Of a stretch of 64,000 nt of DNA, positions 21,925-36,549 are shown one piece after another. The notes beneath the pieces were generated by a model. The model was not told where the DNA came from. It did not search any database and worked only from the letters and a program-made list of their open reading frames with translations. The stretch is taken from positions 285,236 through 349,235 of the forward strand of contig NZ_BOMM01000012.1 in assembly GCF_016862195.1 (NCBI RefSeq), written 5' to 3'. Position 1 is the stretch's first letter. The number at the start of each line of letters is the position of its first letter. The translations under genes were made by a program, and so were the position numbers. The DNA is from Paractinoplanes ferrugineus. Its GTDB lineage: Bacteria > Actinomycetota > Actinomycetes > Mycobacteriales > Micromonosporaceae.

Positions 21925-22782
21925 TCAGCCCTCCTGCTGCGTTTCGGCCGGAGCCGGAGCCGCGGCGACCGCGGCGTCGTTGACGTTCTCGCCGGCCGGA
22001 GTGTCACCACTGCGAGCCTGCGCGGCGGCGCGGCCGGCCTCGGTGCCCCCGGCAGTCGTGCCGGACGAACCGGAACGACCACGACGCGGACGCTCGGGAC
22101 GGTCGGCGCGGTCACGGCGCGGACGCGCGGGCGCCTCCTGCACGGCCTCACGGCCGGGCACGGCGTCGCCCTTGTAGATCCAGACCTTCACGCCGATCCG
22201 GCCGAACGTCGTACGGGCCTCGAAGAAGCCGTACTCGATGTTCGCCCGCAGCGTGTGCAGCGGAACGCGACCCTCACGGTAGAACTCCGTGCGGCTCATC
22301 TCCGCGCCACCGAGGCGGCCGGAGACCTGCACGCGGATGCCCTTGCAGATCGGGTTCTTCATGGCCGACTGCATGGCCTTGCGCATCGCCCGGCGGAAGC
22401 TGACCCGGGAGGACAGCTGCTCGGCGACGCCCTGCGCCACCAGCTGGGCGTCCGACTCGGGGTTCTTGACCTCGAGGATGTTCAGCTGAACCTGCTTGCC
22501 GGTCAGCTTCTCGAGCTCGCCACGGATGCGGTCGGCCTCAGCGCCCTTACGGCCGATGACGATGCCCGGCCGGGCGGTGTGGATGTCGACGCGGACCCGG
22601 TCCCGGGTGCGCTCGATGTCCACCTTGGAGATGCCGGCCCGCTCGAGGCCCTTGGACATCATCCGACGGATCTTGACGTCCTCGCCGATGTAGTCCTTGT
22701 AGAGCTTGTCGGCGAACCAACGGGACTTCCAGTCGGTGGAGATGCCGAGCCGGAATCCGGTGGGGTGAACTTTCTGGCCCAT
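21925..22782 (-). CDS. rpsC: 30S ribosomal protein S3, with extended C-terminus
   Basis: A 285-aa S3 with [20 protein letters not shown], the KH-domain loop [20 protein letters not shown] and the C-terminal domain ([20 protein letters not shown]). After about residue 215 there is a 70-residue Arg/Ala/Pro-rich tail, as in other actinobacteria. S3 is part of the mRNA entry helicase. Confidence 0.97.
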   Translation of the reverse strand: MGQKVHPTGFRLGISTDWKSRWFADKLYKDYIGEDVKIRRMMSKGLERAGISKVDIERTRDRVRVDIHTARPGIVIGRKGAEADRIRGELEKLTGKQVQLNILEVKNPESDAQLVAQGVAEQLSSRVSFRRAMRKAMQSAMKNPICKGIRVQVSGRLGGAEMSRTEFYREGRVPLHTLRANIEYGFFEARTTFGRIGVKVWIYKGDAVPGREAVQEAPARPRRDRADRPERPRRGRSGSSGTTAGGTEAGRAAAQARSGDTPAGENVNDAAVAAAPAPAETQQEG

Positions 22783-23249
22783 TACTCGGACTCCTCCGTC
22801 GTCTGGGTCTCGGCGGCGGCCGGCTCGGTCTTCTTGGCCGGCGTGGCCTTCTTCGCCGCGGCGGCCTTCTTGGCCGGACGCGCGACCTGGACCGCCTCGA
22901 CGGCGATCGTGATGTGGCAGGTGCGCTTGCGGATCCGGTACGCCCGGCCCTGCGCCCGCGGACGGAACCGCTTGAGCGTCGGACCCTCGTCGACGAACGC
23001 CTCACTCACGAGGAGGGCGTCGGGATCGAGCCGCTCGTTGTTCTCCGCATTGGCGATCGCACTCGCGAGCACCTTGTAGACCTGCTCGCTGGCGGCCTGC
23101 GGCGCGAACTGCAGGACGGTCAGAGCCTCCTTCGCGGGCAGACCGCGGACGAGGTTGACCACACGGCGTGCCTTGCTCGGCGAGATGCGGACGTGCTTGG
23201 CAACCGCACGACTACCCGGAAGCGCCGGAGCATCGTTCTTTACTGGCAT
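22782..23249 (-). CDS. rplV: 50S ribosomal protein L22
   Basis: L22 lines the exit tunnel. The 155-aa product has [20 protein letters not shown] and the C-terminal hairpin [21 protein letters not shown] Lys/Ala-rich low-complexity tail of about 35 residues ([14 protein letters not shown]) extends beyond the usual end. The stop overlaps the rpsC start. Confidence 0.97.
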   Translation of the reverse strand: MPVKNDAPALPGSRAVAKHVRISPSKARRVVNLVRGLPAKEALTVLQFAPQAASEQVYKVLASAIANAENNERLDPDALLVSEAFVDEGPTLKRFRPRAQGRAYRIRKRTCHITIAVEAVQVARPAKKAAAAKKATPAKKTEPAAAETQTTEESE

Positions 23250-23281
23250 CGCTTGTGACCCCTTTCTTATCCGTGGACTGA

Positions 23282-23563
23282 CTAGCGACGACGGCTCTTG
23301 CGGTCGTCCTTCTCGTGACCCTTGAACGTACGGGTCAGAGCGAACTCGCCGAGCTTGTGGCCGACCATGGCCTCGGTGACGAACACCGGGACGTGCTTGC
23401 GCCCGTCGTGCACGGCGATCGTGTGCCCGAGCATGTCGGGGATGATCGTCGAGCGCCGCGACCAGGTCTTGATGACGTTCTTGGAGTTCTTCTCGTTCTG
23501 GACTTCCACCTTCTTGAGCAGGTGGTCGTCGACGAACGGGCCCTTCTTCAGGCTACGAGGCAT
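23282..23563 (-). CDS. rpsS: 30S ribosomal protein S19
   Basis: A 93-aa S19 starting [20 protein letters not shown] and ending with [17 protein letters not shown]; the family signature [12 protein letters not shown] is present. Confidence 0.98.
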   Translation of the reverse strand: MPRSLKKGPFVDDHLLKKVEVQNEKNSKNVIKTWSRRSTIIPDMLGHTIAVHDGRKHVPVFVTEAMVGHKLGEFALTRTFKGHEKDDRKSRRR

Positions 23564-23578
23564 TTTCTTCTACTCCCG

Positions 23579-24418
23579 TTACCCGCGCTTGCGGGTGGCG
23601 TAGCGGCGGCGAACGATCAGCTTGTCGCTCTCCTGGCCCTTGCGGCGGGTACGGCCCTCCGGCTTACCAGCCGGGTTGACCGGGTGGCGACCACCAGAGG
23701 TCTTACCCTCACCACCACCGTGCGGGTGGTCGATCGGGTTCATGGCGACACCACGGACGGTCGGGCGCTTGCCCTTCCAGCGCATGCGGCCGGCCTTGCC
23801 CCAGTTGATGTTCGACTGCTCGGCATTGCCGATCTCGCCGACCGTCGCGCGGCAACGGATGTCGACCCGGCGGATCTCACCGGAGGGCATACGCAGCGTG
23901 GCGTACGCGCCCTCACGGCCGAGCAGCTGGATACCGACACCGGCCGAGCGGGCCAGCTTGGCGCCACCGCCGGGACGAAGCTCCACACCGTGGATCGTCG
24001 TACCGACCGGGATGTTGCGCAGGGGCAGGTTGTTCCCCGGCTTGATGTCCGCGCCCGGGCCCGACTCCACCCGGTCGCCCTGGCTCAGGTCCTTCGGCGC
24101 GAGGATGTAGCGCTTCTCGCCGTCGGCGTAGTGCAGCAGAGCGATGCGGGAGGTGCGGTTCGGGTCGTACTCGATGTGCGCGACCTTGGCCGGCACGCCG
24201 TCCTTGTCGACCCGCTTGAAGTCGATCAGCCGGTACTGCCGCTTGTGACCGCCGCCCTGGTGCCGGGTGGTGATCCGGCCGTGAACGTTGCGGCCGCCCT
24301 TCTTGGGCAGCGGGACCAGCAGAGACTTCTCCGGCGTCGACCGGGTGATCTCGGCGAAGTCGGCGACGCTCGAGCCGCGACGGCCCGGCGTGGTCGGCTT
24401 GTACTTACGGATAGCCAT
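23579..24418 (-). CDS. rplB: 50S ribosomal protein L2
   Basis: L2 is needed for subunit joining and peptidyl transferase. The 279-aa product starts [20 protein letters not shown] and contains the essential histidine region [20 protein letters not shown]. The ATG at 24418 follows rplW by 14 bases. Confidence 0.98.
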   Translation of the reverse strand: MAIRKYKPTTPGRRGSSVADFAEITRSTPEKSLLVPLPKKGGRNVHGRITTRHQGGGHKRQYRLIDFKRVDKDGVPAKVAHIEYDPNRTSRIALLHYADGEKRYILAPKDLSQGDRVESGPGADIKPGNNLPLRNIPVGTTIHGVELRPGGGAKLARSAGVGIQLLGREGAYATLRMPSGEIRRVDIRCRATVGEIGNAEQSNINWGKAGRMRWKGKRPTVRGVAMNPIDHPHGGGEGKTSGGRHPVNPAGKPEGRTRRKGQESDKLIVRRRYATRKRG

Positions 24419-24432
24419 TGTTTTACAACCCC

Positions 24433-24735
24433 TTAGCTGACCGGGCCGCCGAAGGCCTCGATACGGTCACCGTCAGCCAGCTTGACCATCGCGCGCTTGG
24501 TAGCTTTGCGCTGACCGAAGCCCGTCCGGGTGCGCTTGCGCTTGCCCTGACGGTTCGCGGTGTTCACCGTCAGCACGTGCACGTTGAAGATCTGCTGGAT
24601 CGCGATTTTGATCTGGGTCTTGTTCGCGTCCGGGTGGACGAGGAACGTGTACCAGTTCTGGTCGAGAACGCTGTAGCTCTTCTCGGAGACGACGGGCGCG
24701 AAGATGATGTCGCGCGGGTCGGCGATGGTGGTCAC
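24433..24735 (-). CDS. rplW: 50S ribosomal protein L23
   Basis: A 100-aa L23, the docking site for trigger factor and SRP at the tunnel exit. It has [20 protein letters not shown] and the [20 protein letters not shown] loop. The GTG start overlaps the rplD stop by four bases. Confidence 0.97.
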   Translation of the reverse strand: MTTIADPRDIIFAPVVSEKSYSVLDQNWYTFLVHPDANKTQIKIAIQQIFNVHVLTVNTANRQGKRKRTRTGFGQRKATKRAMVKLADGDRIEAFGGPVS

Positions 24736-25382
24736 TTGTTCCCCTCCTCGGAGGCCTCGGCCGGCACGCCCAGGAACTCGTCGAGAGCGTCCTTGGTGAA
24801 GACCACCTCGTCGGCGACCAGCACGTCGTACGTGTTCAGCTGACCCGGCTCGATCAGGTGCACGGTCGGCTCGTTGCGCAGCGAGACCCAGTTCAGCTCG
24901 TCGGTGCTGCTGAGCACGACCAGGACCTTCGTCGACTCGGTCGCCTTGCGCAGGATCGCGACCGCGGCCTTGGTCGACGGCGTCTCGCCGGTGACGAACG
25001 CCTCGACCACGTGCACCCGGCCGTCACGGGCCCGGTCCGAGAGGGCGCCACGCAGAGCGGCAGCCTTCATCTTCTTGGGGGTCCGCTGGCTGTAGTCGCG
25101 CGGCACGGGACCGTGCACGACGCCACCGCCGGTGAACTGCGGCGCGCGGATCGAGCCCTGGCGGGCACGACCGGTGCCCTTCTGCTTGTAGGGCTTCTTG
25201 CCGCCGCCGGCGACCTCGCCGCGGTTCTTGGCTTTGTGCGTGCCCTGCCGGGCCGCGGCCAGCTGCGCCACGACGACCTGGTGCATCAGCGGGATGTTCG
25301 CCTGCACGTCGAAGATGTCGCCAGGCAGGTCGACCGAACCGGCCTTCGCGCCCTCAGCGTTGATCACGTCAACCGAGCTCAC
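24732..25382 (-). CDS. rplD: 50S ribosomal protein L4
   Basis: A 216-aa L4 with the tunnel-lining loop [20 protein letters not shown] and [20 protein letters not shown]. The GTG start overlaps the rplC stop. In E. coli L4 represses its own operon; whether that happens here is not visible. Confidence 0.97.
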   Translation of the reverse strand: MSSVDVINAEGAKAGSVDLPGDIFDVQANIPLMHQVVVAQLAAARQGTHKAKNRGEVAGGGKKPYKQKGTGRARQGSIRAPQFTGGGVVHGPVPRDYSQRTPKKMKAAALRGALSDRARDGRVHVVEAFVTGETPSTKAAVAILRKATESTKVLVVLSSTDELNWVSLRNEPTVHLIEPGQLNTYDVLVADEVVFTKDALDEFLGVPAEASEEGNK

Positions 25383-26029
25383 TTGGCACCGCCCTTCTTA
25401 GCCGCGCTGCGGACCAGAACAAGCGCACCCTTGGGGCCGGGAACAGCGCCCTTGACCAGGATGATGTTGTTCTCGGTGTCCACCGCCTGCACGGTCAGGT
25501 TCTGCACGGTGAAACGCGCGGAACCCATCCGGCCGGCCATCCGGACGCCCTTAAAGACGCGACCCGGGGTCGCGCAGGCGCCGATCGAACCGGGCGAGCG
25601 GTGCTTGCGCTCGACACCGTGGCTCGCCTTGAGGCCGTGGAAGCCGTGCCGCTTCATGACACCGGCGTAGCCCTTGCCCTTGGTCTTGCCGGTGACGTCG
25701 ACCGGGCTGCCCGGCGCGAACGACTCGACGGTGATCTCCTGGCCGAGCTCGTACTCGCCGGCGTCGATGGTGCGCAGCTCCACAACGTGGCGCCGCGGCG
25801 ACACACCGGCCTTGGCGAAGTGACCGCCCTCGGGCTTGTTGACCTTACGCGGGTCGACAGCACCGTATGCCAGCTGGACGGCGGTGTAGCCGTCCTTCTC
25901 ATTCGTGCGGACCTGAGTCACGACGCACGGGCCGGCCTGCACCACGGTCACGGGGACAACTTTGTTGTTGTCCCAGACCTGGGTCATGCCGAGCTTGGCG
26001 CCCAGGATCCCCTTAACTTGCCTGTCCAT
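25379..26029 (-). CDS. rplC: 50S ribosomal protein L3
   Basis: A 216-aa L3, an early assembly protein near the peptidyl transferase centre. It starts [20 protein letters not shown] and has the signature [20 protein letters not shown] with the loop [20 protein letters not shown]. Confidence 0.97.
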   Translation of the reverse strand: MDRQVKGILGAKLGMTQVWDNNKVVPVTVVQAGPCVVTQVRTNEKDGYTAVQLAYGAVDPRKVNKPEGGHFAKAGVSPRRHVVELRTIDAGEYELGQEITVESFAPGSPVDVTGKTKGKGYAGVMKRHGFHGLKASHGVERKHRSPGSIGACATPGRVFKGVRMAGRMGSARFTVQNLTVQAVDTENNIILVKGAVPGPKGALVLVRSAAKKGGAK

Positions 26030-26041
26030 TAGTCGCGATCC

Positions 26042-26350
26042 CTACAGCTTGATCTCGATGTCGACGCCAGCCGGCAGGTCGAGGCGCATGAGCGAGTCGA
26101 CCGTCTTCGGAGTCGGGTCGATGATGTCGATCAGCCGCTTGTGCGTGCGCATCTCGAAGTGCTCGCGCGAGTCCTTGTACTTGTGCGGCGAACGGATCAC
26201 GCAGAAACGGTTGATCTCCGTGGGCAGCGGCACCGGGCCCGCAACCTGCGCACCGGTCCGAGTCACCGTCTCGACAATCTTCCGTGCCGAAGAGTCGACG
26301 ACCTCGTGGTCATAGGCCTTGAGCCGGATGCGGATCTTCTGTCCCGCCAT
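26042..26350 (-). CDS. rpsJ: 30S ribosomal protein S10
   Basis: A 102-aa S10 (also NusE) starting [20 protein letters not shown] with the signature [20 protein letters not shown]. First gene of the S10 operon, 12 bases before rplC. Confidence 0.98.
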
Positions 26351-26674
26351 GGTGGCTTCTGTTTCCTTTTCTCGATGCCGCTACGTGCGAAAGCGGTGGC
26401 TTTCGCATGCCCGCAGGACCTTCGATCCTGCGTTTGTCCGACCCCCGCAGTCGGGCGTGTCGCGTCTGCTGTCGCTATGCAGCCATATCAAACAACTCGA
26501 TCACGGGGATCTTCAAAGTGCCGGGGCGGGCTGAAAACACCCCCCGGACACCCGGCGAGGGTGGCTGGCACCAAATTCCCCTAGGAGAATCGTAAGGCGC
26601 CAACCACCCCGCGCGGACGCAACCTGACTAGTATGCCGGATCGAAGCCAGCAATGCTAATCGGGGTCACCCTAC
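26351..26674 (-). other. S10 operon leader region
   Basis: A 324-base gap between rpsJ and tuf without a credible gene. It contains a 25-base motif (26439-26463 on the + strand) that recurs with two mismatches in the rpsL leader at 31285-31309. On the minus strand a short CCCG-CGGG hairpin lies inside the motif. No promoter stands out clearly; CATACT near 26628-26633 is a possible -10. Confidence 0.6.
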
Positions 26675-27868
26675 TCAGACGTTGATCTTCGTGACCGTTC
26701 CGGCGCCGACGGTGCGGCCACCCTCCCGGATCGCGAACTTCAGGCCCTGCTCCATGGCGATCGGCTGGATCAGCTTGACCGACATGCTGGTGGAGTCGCC
26801 CGGCATGACCATCTCGGTGCCCTCGGGCAGCGTGACGACGCCGGTGACGTCCGTGGTGCGGAAGTAGAACTGCGGGCGGTAGTTCTGGAAGAACGGGGTG
26901 TGCCGGCCGCCCTCTTCCTTCGAGAGGATGTAGACCTGGCCCTCGAACTCCGTGTGCGGGGTGCTCGTGCCGGGCTTGACCACGACCATGCCGCGCTCGA
27001 CGTCCTCGCGCTTGATGCCGCGGAGCAGCAGACCGACGTTCTCACCCGCGCGGGCCTCGTCGAGCAGCTTGCGGAACATCTCGATGCCGGTGCAGACGGT
27101 CTTGGTCGACTTCTCGCGGATACCGACGATCTCGACCTCCTCGTTCGGCTTGAGGATGCCACGCTCGGCCCGGCCGGTGACGACGGTTCCACGACCGGTG
27201 ATCGTGAAGACGTCCTCGATCGGCATGAGGAACGGCTTGTCGGTGTCACGCTCGGGCTGCGGGATCGCGGTGTCGACCGCGTTCATCAGCTCCAGGAGCT
27301 TGGCGGTCCACTCCTTGTCGCCCTCGAGCGCCTTGAGTGCCGAGACACGCACGACCGGCAGGTCGTCGCCCGGGAACTCGTAGGTGCTGAGCAGCTCGCG
27401 GACCTCGAGCTCGACGAGCTCCAGGAGCTCCTCGTCGTCGACCATGTCCGACTTGTTCAGCGCCACGACGATGTACGGAACGCCGACCTGGCGGGCCAGG
27501 AGCACGTGCTCCTTGGTCTGCGGCATCGGGCCGTCGGTCGCGGCGACCACCAGGATCGCGCCGTCCATCTGCGCGGCACCGGTGATCATGTTCTTGATGT
27601 AGTCGGCGTGGCCGGGGCAGTCCACGTGCGCGTAGTGGCGCGCCGCGGTCTGGTACTCGACGTGCGCGATCGAGATCGTGATACCACGGGCCTTCTCTTC
27701 AGGCGCCTTGTCGATCTCGTCGAACGGGGTGTACGGGTTGAGGTCCGGGAACTCGTCGTGCAGGACCTTCGTGATGGCCGCAGTCAGCGTCGTCTTACCG
27801 TGGTCGATGTGACCAATGGTGCCGATGTTGACGTGCGGCTTAGTCCGCTCGAACTTCGCCTTCGCCAC
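26675..27868 (-). CDS. tuf: Elongation factor Tu
   Basis: EF-Tu delivers aminoacyl-tRNA to the ribosome. The 397-aa protein has the G1 motif [10 protein letters not shown], switch regions with [20 protein letters not shown] (G3) and NKSD (G4), followed by domains 2 and 3 ending in [15 protein letters not shown]. It is complete and canonical. It is separated from fusA by 291 bases and probably also has its own transcription. Confidence 0.98.
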   Translation of the reverse strand: MAKAKFERTKPHVNIGTIGHIDHGKTTLTAAITKVLHDEFPDLNPYTPFDEIDKAPEEKARGITISIAHVEYQTAARHYAHVDCPGHADYIKNMITGAAQMDGAILVVAATDGPMPQTKEHVLLARQVGVPYIVVALNKSDMVDDEELLELVELEVRELLSTYEFPGDDLPVVRVSALKALEGDKEWTAKLLELMNAVDTAIPQPERDTDKPFLMPIEDVFTITGRGTVVTGRAERGILKPNEEVEIVGIREKSTKTVCTGIEMFRKLLDEARAGENVGLLLRGIKREDVERGMVVVKPGTSTPHTEFEGQVYILSKEEGGRHTPFFQNYRPQFYFRTTDVTGVVTLPEGTEMVMPGDSTSMSVKLIQPIAMEQGLKFAIREGGRTVGAGTVTKINV

Positions 27869-27946
27869 TGGTGTCCTCCTGTGGACTGATCATTACTTTG
27901 CCCGGCACGCCCGGTTAAGGCGACTGGGACTCTGTCGACTGCTCGC

Positions 27947-27977
27947 GCGCGTGCGGTCCTCGACGAACCGCACGCGC
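27947..27977 (-). repeat. Inverted repeat upstream of tuf
   Basis: A perfect 11-bp stem (27947-27957 with 27967-27977) and a 9-base loop between fusA and tuf. There is no T run, so it is more likely a leader structure or processing site than a simple terminator. Confidence 0.6.
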
Positions 27978-28025
27978 CTCATTGCTAGGGCTGAGGAAAG
28001 CACCGTCGCCTTCACAGGCTGACTT

Positions 28026-28180
28026 GGCTCGCCTCCGGGTGCCCTCCGCTCCGAAGCTCGTACCTCGCTCCGATGCTCAGGCGCCCGTCGCTTTCGCAAG
28101 CCTCATTCGGCTCACCTCCGGGTGCCCTCCGCTCCGAAGCTCGTACCTCGCTCCGATGCTCAGGCGCCCGTCGCTTTCGC
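28026..28180. repeat. 72-bp tandem direct repeat covering the 3' end of fusA
   Basis: Segments 28026-28097 and 28109-28180 are identical except at one position (28031 G, 28114 A). They are separated by 11 bases. The right copy includes the last seven codons of fusA and its stop, and the left copy lies in the fusA-tuf spacer. The result is a duplicated gene end that still encodes the fusA C-terminal residues plus a stop. Confidence 0.9.
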
Positions 28181-30256
28181 GATGATCTCCTTGGCCACGT
28201 TCTGCGGAACCTCGGCGTAGGAGTCGAACTGCATGCTGTAGCTAGCCCGGCCGGCCGTCTTCGACCGCAGGTCGCCGACGTAGCCGAACATCTCCGAAAG
28301 CGGGACCAGAGCCTTGACGACGCGGGCGCCGTGGCGCTCCTCCATCGACTGGATCAGGCCACGCCGGGAGTTGAGGTCGCCGATGACGTCACCCATGTTG
28401 TCCTCAGGGGTGGTGACCTCGACGGACATCATCGGCTCCAGCAGTGCGGGGTCAGCCTTGCGGGCTACTTCCTTCATTGCCATGGAGCCGGCGATCTTGA
28501 ACGCCATCTCGGACGAGTCGACCTCGTGGTACTGACCGTCGACCAGCGTGAACTTCACGCCGACCAGCGGGTAGCCGGCGAGGACGCCGTACTGCAGCGA
28601 GTCCTGCGCGCCCGCGTCCACCGAGGGGATGAACTCCTTGGGGATGCGACCACCGGTCACCGCGTTCACGAACTCGTACGTGGGGCCGTCCGCCTCGAGC
28701 GACAACGGCTCGACGTTGACGACGACCTTCGCGTACTGGCCCGAGCCACCGGTCTGCTTCTTGTGGACGTACGTGTGCTTCTCCACCGTGCCGCGGATCG
28801 TCTCGCGGTACGCCACCTGCGGCTTGCCGATGTTGGCCTCGACGTTGAACTCGCGGCGCATGCGGTCCACCAGGATGTCCAGGTGGAGCTCGCCCATGCC
28901 GGCGATGATCGTCTGGCCGGTCTCCTCGTCGTTGAAGACCCGGAAAGTCGGGTCCTCCTCGGCGAGGCGCTGGATCGCGGTGCCCAGCTTCTCCTGGTCC
29001 GACTTGGTCTTCGGCTCGATGGCGACCTGGATGACCGGCTCCGGGAAAGTCATCGACTCCAGGATGACCGGGTTGGCCGGGTCGCTGAGCGTGTCACCGG
29101 TGGTGGTCTGCTTGAGACCCTGGACGGCGATGATGTCGCCGGCCTGCGCGGTGGCGCGCTCCTCACGCTTGTTGGCGTGCATCTGGTAGATCTTGCCGAT
29201 CCGCTCCTTGCGGTCCTTGGTGGAGTTGACCACCTGAGAACCGGACTCGAGCGTGCCGGAGTAGACCCGCACGTACGTGAGCTTGCCGAGGTGCTTGTCG
29301 GTCTGGATCTTGAAGGCCAGCGCCGAGAACGGCTCGGTGTTCGACGGCTTGCGCTGGACCGGCGTCTCGCCGTCCGTCGCGGTGCCCTCGATGGCCGGGA
29401 TGTCCAGCGGCGACGGCAGGAAGTCGATGACGGCGTCGAGCATGGGCTGAACGCCCTTGTTCTTGAACGCCGACCCACAGAGAACCGGGTTGGCCTTGCT
29501 GGCGATCGTGGCGCGCCGGATGGCGGCCTTGATCTCCTCCTGCGAGACCTCTTCGCCCTCGAGGTACTTCTCCATCACCGCGTCGTCGACGTCGGCCAGC
29601 GTCTCGATCAGCTTCTCGCGCCACTCGTTCGCGGAGTCGACCAGGTCGGCCGGGATCTCCTCGACCGCGTAGTCGTCACCCTTCTGGGTCTCCCCACGCC
29701 AGGTGAGCGCGCGCATACCGATCAGGTCGACGACACCGATGTGGTCGCCCTCGAGCCCGATCGGGATCTGCAGGACCAGCGGGGTCGCGTGGAGCCGGTC
29801 GATCATCATCTGCACACAGCGGAAGAAGTCGGCACCGGTCCGGTCGAGCTTGTTGACGAAGCACATCCGGGGGACGTTGTACTTGTCCGCCTGACGCCAG
29901 ACGTTCTCGGTCTGGGGCTCCACGCCGGCAACGCCGTCGTAGACCGCTACCGCACCGTCCAGAACACGCAGCGACCGTTCCACCTCGACCGTGAAGTCGA
30001 CGTGGCCGGGCGTGTCGATGATCTGGATCGTGTGGCCCTTCCACTCGCACTTCGTGGCGGCGGAAGTGATCGTGATACCCCGCTCCTGCTCCTGCTCCAT
30101 CCAGTCCATGACGGCAGCGCCTTCGTGGACCTCACCGATCTTGTACGTGATACCGGTGTAGAACAGGATTCGCTCGGTGGTAGTGGTCTTACCAGCATCG
30201 ATGTGCGCCATGATGCCGATGTTGCGTACGTTGGCGAGCGCGTCTGCGGCGGCCAC
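28160..30256 (-). CDS. fusA: Elongation factor G
   Basis: EF-G drives translocation. The 698-aa GTPase has [15 protein letters not shown] (G1), [10 protein letters not shown] (switch), DTPGHVDF (G3) and [10 protein letters not shown] (G4), then domains II-V with MELHLD-type [20 protein letters not shown]. The last codons (AKATGA) lie within the 72-bp repeat described separately. It lies 87 bases after rpsG. Confidence 0.98.
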   Translation of the reverse strand: MAAADALANVRNIGIMAHIDAGKTTTTERILFYTGITYKIGEVHEGAAVMDWMEQEQERGITITSAATKCEWKGHTIQIIDTPGHVDFTVEVERSLRVLDGAVAVYDGVAGVEPQTENVWRQADKYNVPRMCFVNKLDRTGADFFRCVQMMIDRLHATPLVLQIPIGLEGDHIGVVDLIGMRALTWRGETQKGDDYAVEEIPADLVDSANEWREKLIETLADVDDAVMEKYLEGEEVSQEEIKAAIRRATIASKANPVLCGSAFKNKGVQPMLDAVIDFLPSPLDIPAIEGTATDGETPVQRKPSNTEPFSALAFKIQTDKHLGKLTYVRVYSGTLESGSQVVNSTKDRKERIGKIYQMHANKREERATAQAGDIIAVQGLKQTTTGDTLSDPANPVILESMTFPEPVIQVAIEPKTKSDQEKLGTAIQRLAEEDPTFRVFNDEETGQTIIAGMGELHLDILVDRMRREFNVEANIGKPQVAYRETIRGTVEKHTYVHKKQTGGSGQYAKVVVNVEPLSLEADGPTYEFVNAVTGGRIPKEFIPSVDAGAQDSLQYGVLAGYPLVGVKFTLVDGQYHEVDSSEMAFKIAGSMAMKEVARKADPALLEPMMSVEVTTPEDNMGDVIGDLNSRRGLIQSMEERHGARVVKALVPLSEMFGYVGDLRSKTAGRASYSMQFDSYAEVPQNVAKEIIAKATGA

Positions 30257-30343
30257 TTCAGTCCCTACTTTTCTTCGTCGTCGTCTCGTGGACCGGTACG
30301 ACTTGCCGTGTGGTCCGGCAAACGCCGGGCCGTCGGCGGGGTC

Positions 30344-30814
30344 TTACCAGCGGTAGTGCGCGAAGGCCTTGTTGGACTCCGCCATCTTGTGGGTGTCCTC
30401 GCGCCGCTTGACGGCGGCACCGAGGCCGTTGCTGGCATCGAGCAGCTCGTTCTGGAGACGCTCGATCATGGTCTTCTCACGGCGGGCCTTGGAGTACTGG
30501 ACCAGCCAGCGCAGACCGAGAGTGGTCTGCCGCGGGGTACGGACCTCGACCGGAACCTGGTAGGTCGCGCCACCGACACGGCGGCTGCGGACCTCGAGGG
30601 TCGGCTTGACGTTGTCCATGGCGCGCTTGAGCGTCACCACGGGGTCGGTGCCGCTCTTCTCCCGAGCGCCCTCGAGCGCGCCGTACACGATGCGCTCGGC
30701 CAACTGACGCTTGCCGCCGATCAGAATCTTGTTGATCAGCTGCGTGACCAGCGGAGAGTTGTAAACCGGGTCCGCGACCACCGGGTGGCGCGGAGCGGGG
30801 CCCTTACGCGGCAT
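30344..30814 (-). CDS. rpsG: 30S ribosomal protein S7
   Basis: A 156-aa S7, a primary binder of the 16S 3' domain at the E site. It starts [20 protein letters not shown] and has the signature [13 protein letters not shown] [20 protein letters not shown]. The ATG at 30814 is one base after the rpsL stop. Confidence 0.98.
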   Translation of the reverse strand: MPRKGPAPRHPVVADPVYNSPLVTQLINKILIGGKRQLAERIVYGALEGAREKSGTDPVVTLKRAMDNVKPTLEVRSRRVGGATYQVPVEVRTPRQTTLGLRWLVQYSKARREKTMIERLQNELLDASNGLGAAVKRREDTHKMAESNKAFAHYRW

Positions 30815-30815
30815 G

Positions 30816-31190
30816 TCAGCTCTTCTCCTTCTTCGCGCCATAACGGCTGCGGGCCTGCTTGCGGTTGCGGACACCCTGGGTGTCCAGCGAACCGCGGACG
30901 ATCTTGTAGCGAACGCCGGGGAGGTCCTTCACCCGGCCGCCGCGCACGAGCACGATCGAGTGCTCCTGCAGGTTGTGGCCGACGCCCGGGATGTACGCCG
31001 TCACCTCGATCTGGCTGCTGAGCTTCACACGAGCGACCTTGCGCAGCGCAGAGTTCGGCTTCTTGGGGGTGGTGGTGTACACGCGCGTGCACACGCCGCG
31101 CCGCTGAGGGCTACCTTTCAGCGCCGGCGTCTTGGTCTTGCTCGTCTTCGCCTGGCGGCCCTTGCGGACCAGCTGCTGGATCGTGGGCAC
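30816..31190 (-). CDS. rpsL: 30S ribosomal protein S12
   Basis: S12 lies in the decoding centre. The 124-aa product starts at GTG 31190 ([20 protein letters not shown]). The two streptomycin hot spots are wild type: lysine in [11 protein letters not shown] and lysine in [13 protein letters not shown]. First gene of rpsL-rpsG-fusA-tuf. Confidence 0.98.
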   Translation of the reverse strand: MPTIQQLVRKGRQAKTSKTKTPALKGSPQRRGVCTRVYTTTPKKPNSALRKVARVKLSSQIEVTAYIPGVGHNLQEHSIVLVRGGRVKDLPGVRYKIVRGSLDTQGVRNRKQARSRYGAKKEKS

Positions 31191-31673
31191 CGGGTTTCTC
31201 CGCTCCCTTCGGCCGCTCCGCACGGCCGCACCGTCTGATTGCTTCTGTTTACCGGCGGGTTCCCCACGTCAGTGAGGGCTCCTCCGGCCCCCGCGGTCGG
31301 GCGTGTCGCCCGGCCACGGTCCCGCCACGCGTCTGCGACGCGCATCGGGTCTTGTCTGTGTCACCGCACCGACTTGGATCAGCGCGATGAGCTCGGCGTG
31401 CTTGTTACCCCGTCTTCAACTTCCGACTCGGGCGCACGCACGAGTTGCCCGGGCAAGCCGGGCACGAGGGGAAAGAGTACCTACCACAAGCACCCAGGTC
31501 AAAATCGACCCCATCTACCTAGATCACAAGCGCACCGGACGCACAAACAAATCGCTGAATTCACGAGCCGGCTTCACTAGATCGATGGGTCAGGTCCTCA
31601 CGACAAATATCTCCGATGCAAGTGTACCGGGTGTCCGGAGGAAGCAACGCGGCGGTGCCAGGATCCCGCTGGA
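31191..31673 (-). promoter_or_regulatory. str operon leader and promoter
   Basis: A 483-base gap upstream of rpsL. A good promoter is visible on the minus strand: TTGACC (31497-31502), 17-base spacer, TACTCT (31474-31479). This gives a leader of about 280 bases. The leader contains, at 31285-31309, a 25-base motif shared with the rpsJ leader (23 of 25 bases identical). Nothing protein-coding is seen. Confidence 0.8.
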
Positions 31674-32123
31674 CTACAACTGCAACACCAGTGCCAACGT
31701 CAGTGACAGCAGGGCAATTCCCGCCCCGGCGGCGCCGCAGGAGATCCCCGCCATGGCCATCCCGCCACCGGTGAAGCGGACCTGCCCGGTGTGCCCCGAC
31801 CGGCGGATCTGCCGGCGGGCGACCAGTCCGACGACGATCGCGCCCACTCCCCCGATCACCGAGGGCAACGTGAACGCGCCGGCGACCAGTGCGCCCCAGC
31901 CGGCCCCCGAGCCGGTGAGCCCGAAGCAGAGAACCAGTGTCGAGACCAGGATGGCGCCGATGCCGGCGATCAGCGAGCCGATGGCCAGCCCGGAGGTGAT
32001 CGGCGCGACCTTGAACTGGACGAGGCCGAACTCGGTGCCGGGAACCGCCTCGACCTTCTCCGGCTGCCAGCGACCGGACGGCGGAGGCGGCTGCACCGGT
32101 GGCGCGTAGGGCGGCTGCGTCAT
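31674..32123 (-). CDS. DUF4190-type small membrane protein
   Basis: A 149-aa protein with a Pro-rich cytoplasmic N-terminus (MTQPPYAPPVQPPPPSGR) and three to four hydrophobic segments from about residue 40 (SGLAIGSLIAGIGAILVSTL, then VGAIVVGLVARRQIR and a final helix). The pattern of paired helices with an Arg-rich turn resembles DUF4190 proteins of unknown function. The ATG at 32123 is preferred over the longer upstream frame. Confidence 0.8.
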   Translation of the reverse strand: MTQPPYAPPVQPPPPSGRWQPEKVEAVPGTEFGLVQFKVAPITSGLAIGSLIAGIGAILVSTLVLCFGLTGSGAGWGALVAGAFTLPSVIGGVGAIVVGLVARRQIRRSGHTGQVRFTGGGMAMAGISCGAAGAGIALLSLTLALVLQL

Positions 32124-32151
32124 GAATACGAGGATGTCACTCGTACGAGAC

Positions 32152-32505
32152 TCAGTCTGTACCGGGTGCGAAGTCCGGGCCGGCCGGGGCCGACGCCAGG
32201 TGGAGCAGGCCCGCGATGGTGGCCACCACGAGTGCCGTGATCGCCAGCACGATGCCCGCCCAGGCGAGCCGGCGTCCACGCCGGATCCAGGCCGAGCCGG
32301 TCAGGTAACCGCCGGCGGCGTACGCGTCCCGCGCCGCTTGGCGCGCCATCAGCAGCGCGATGGTGGCCGGGATGAGACCGCCGACGAACACCCCGGTCAG
32401 GAAGCCCACCAGGCCGAGGGCGAAGACCGCTCGCGCCTTTGTCGCGGGCGCCGGGTCCGGATCCATCGGATGGCGGGTGGGCGCGGCCACGGGAAGAGTC
32501 ACCAC
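32152..32505 (-). CDS. Hypothetical small membrane protein
   Basis: A 117-aa protein with two or three hydrophobic segments (AVFALGLVGFLTGVFVGGLI and LAWAGIVLAITALVVATIAG) separated by MARQAARDAYAAGGYLTG, a turn resembling the DUF4190 proteins. It is 28 bases upstream of its neighbour on the same strand, so the two may form an operon. Start GTG 32505 or 32502; a downstream ATG is possible. Confidence 0.75.
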   Translation of the reverse strand: MVTLPVAAPTRHPMDPDPAPATKARAVFALGLVGFLTGVFVGGLIPATIALLMARQAARDAYAAGGYLTGSAWIRRGRRLAWAGIVLAITALVVATIAGLLHLASAPAGPDFAPGTD

Positions 32506-32522
32506 CCCATAGTAAGAACGCC

Positions 32523-32555
32523 GAAGGGCGGCCGCGCAGTGCGCGACCGCCCTTC
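32523..32555 (-). terminator. Hairpin after rpoC
   Basis: A 15-bp stem with one mismatch (32523-32537 with 32541-32555) and a 3-base loop lies 12 bases after the rpoC stop. On the minus strand it is followed by GGCGTTCTT, so the T run is weak, but position and stability make it the likely rpoBC terminator. Confidence 0.75.
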
Positions 32556-32567
32556 AGCAGACATTCG

Positions 32568-36458
<3,891 letters not shown>

Positions 36459-36549
36459 TTGGACTATCCCTCGTGTTTCGTTGCTCGGAATGAATTCAAG
36501 GCCGGCGGGGGGCGCCTCCCCCTCCTGGTGAAGGAGGAGGCGCCGACCG

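Noticed and set aside
28026..28180. Possible CRISPR array or REP array
   Set aside because: There are only two copies, 72 bp long with an 11-base spacer, and one overlaps a gene end. That is a tandem duplication, not CRISPR.
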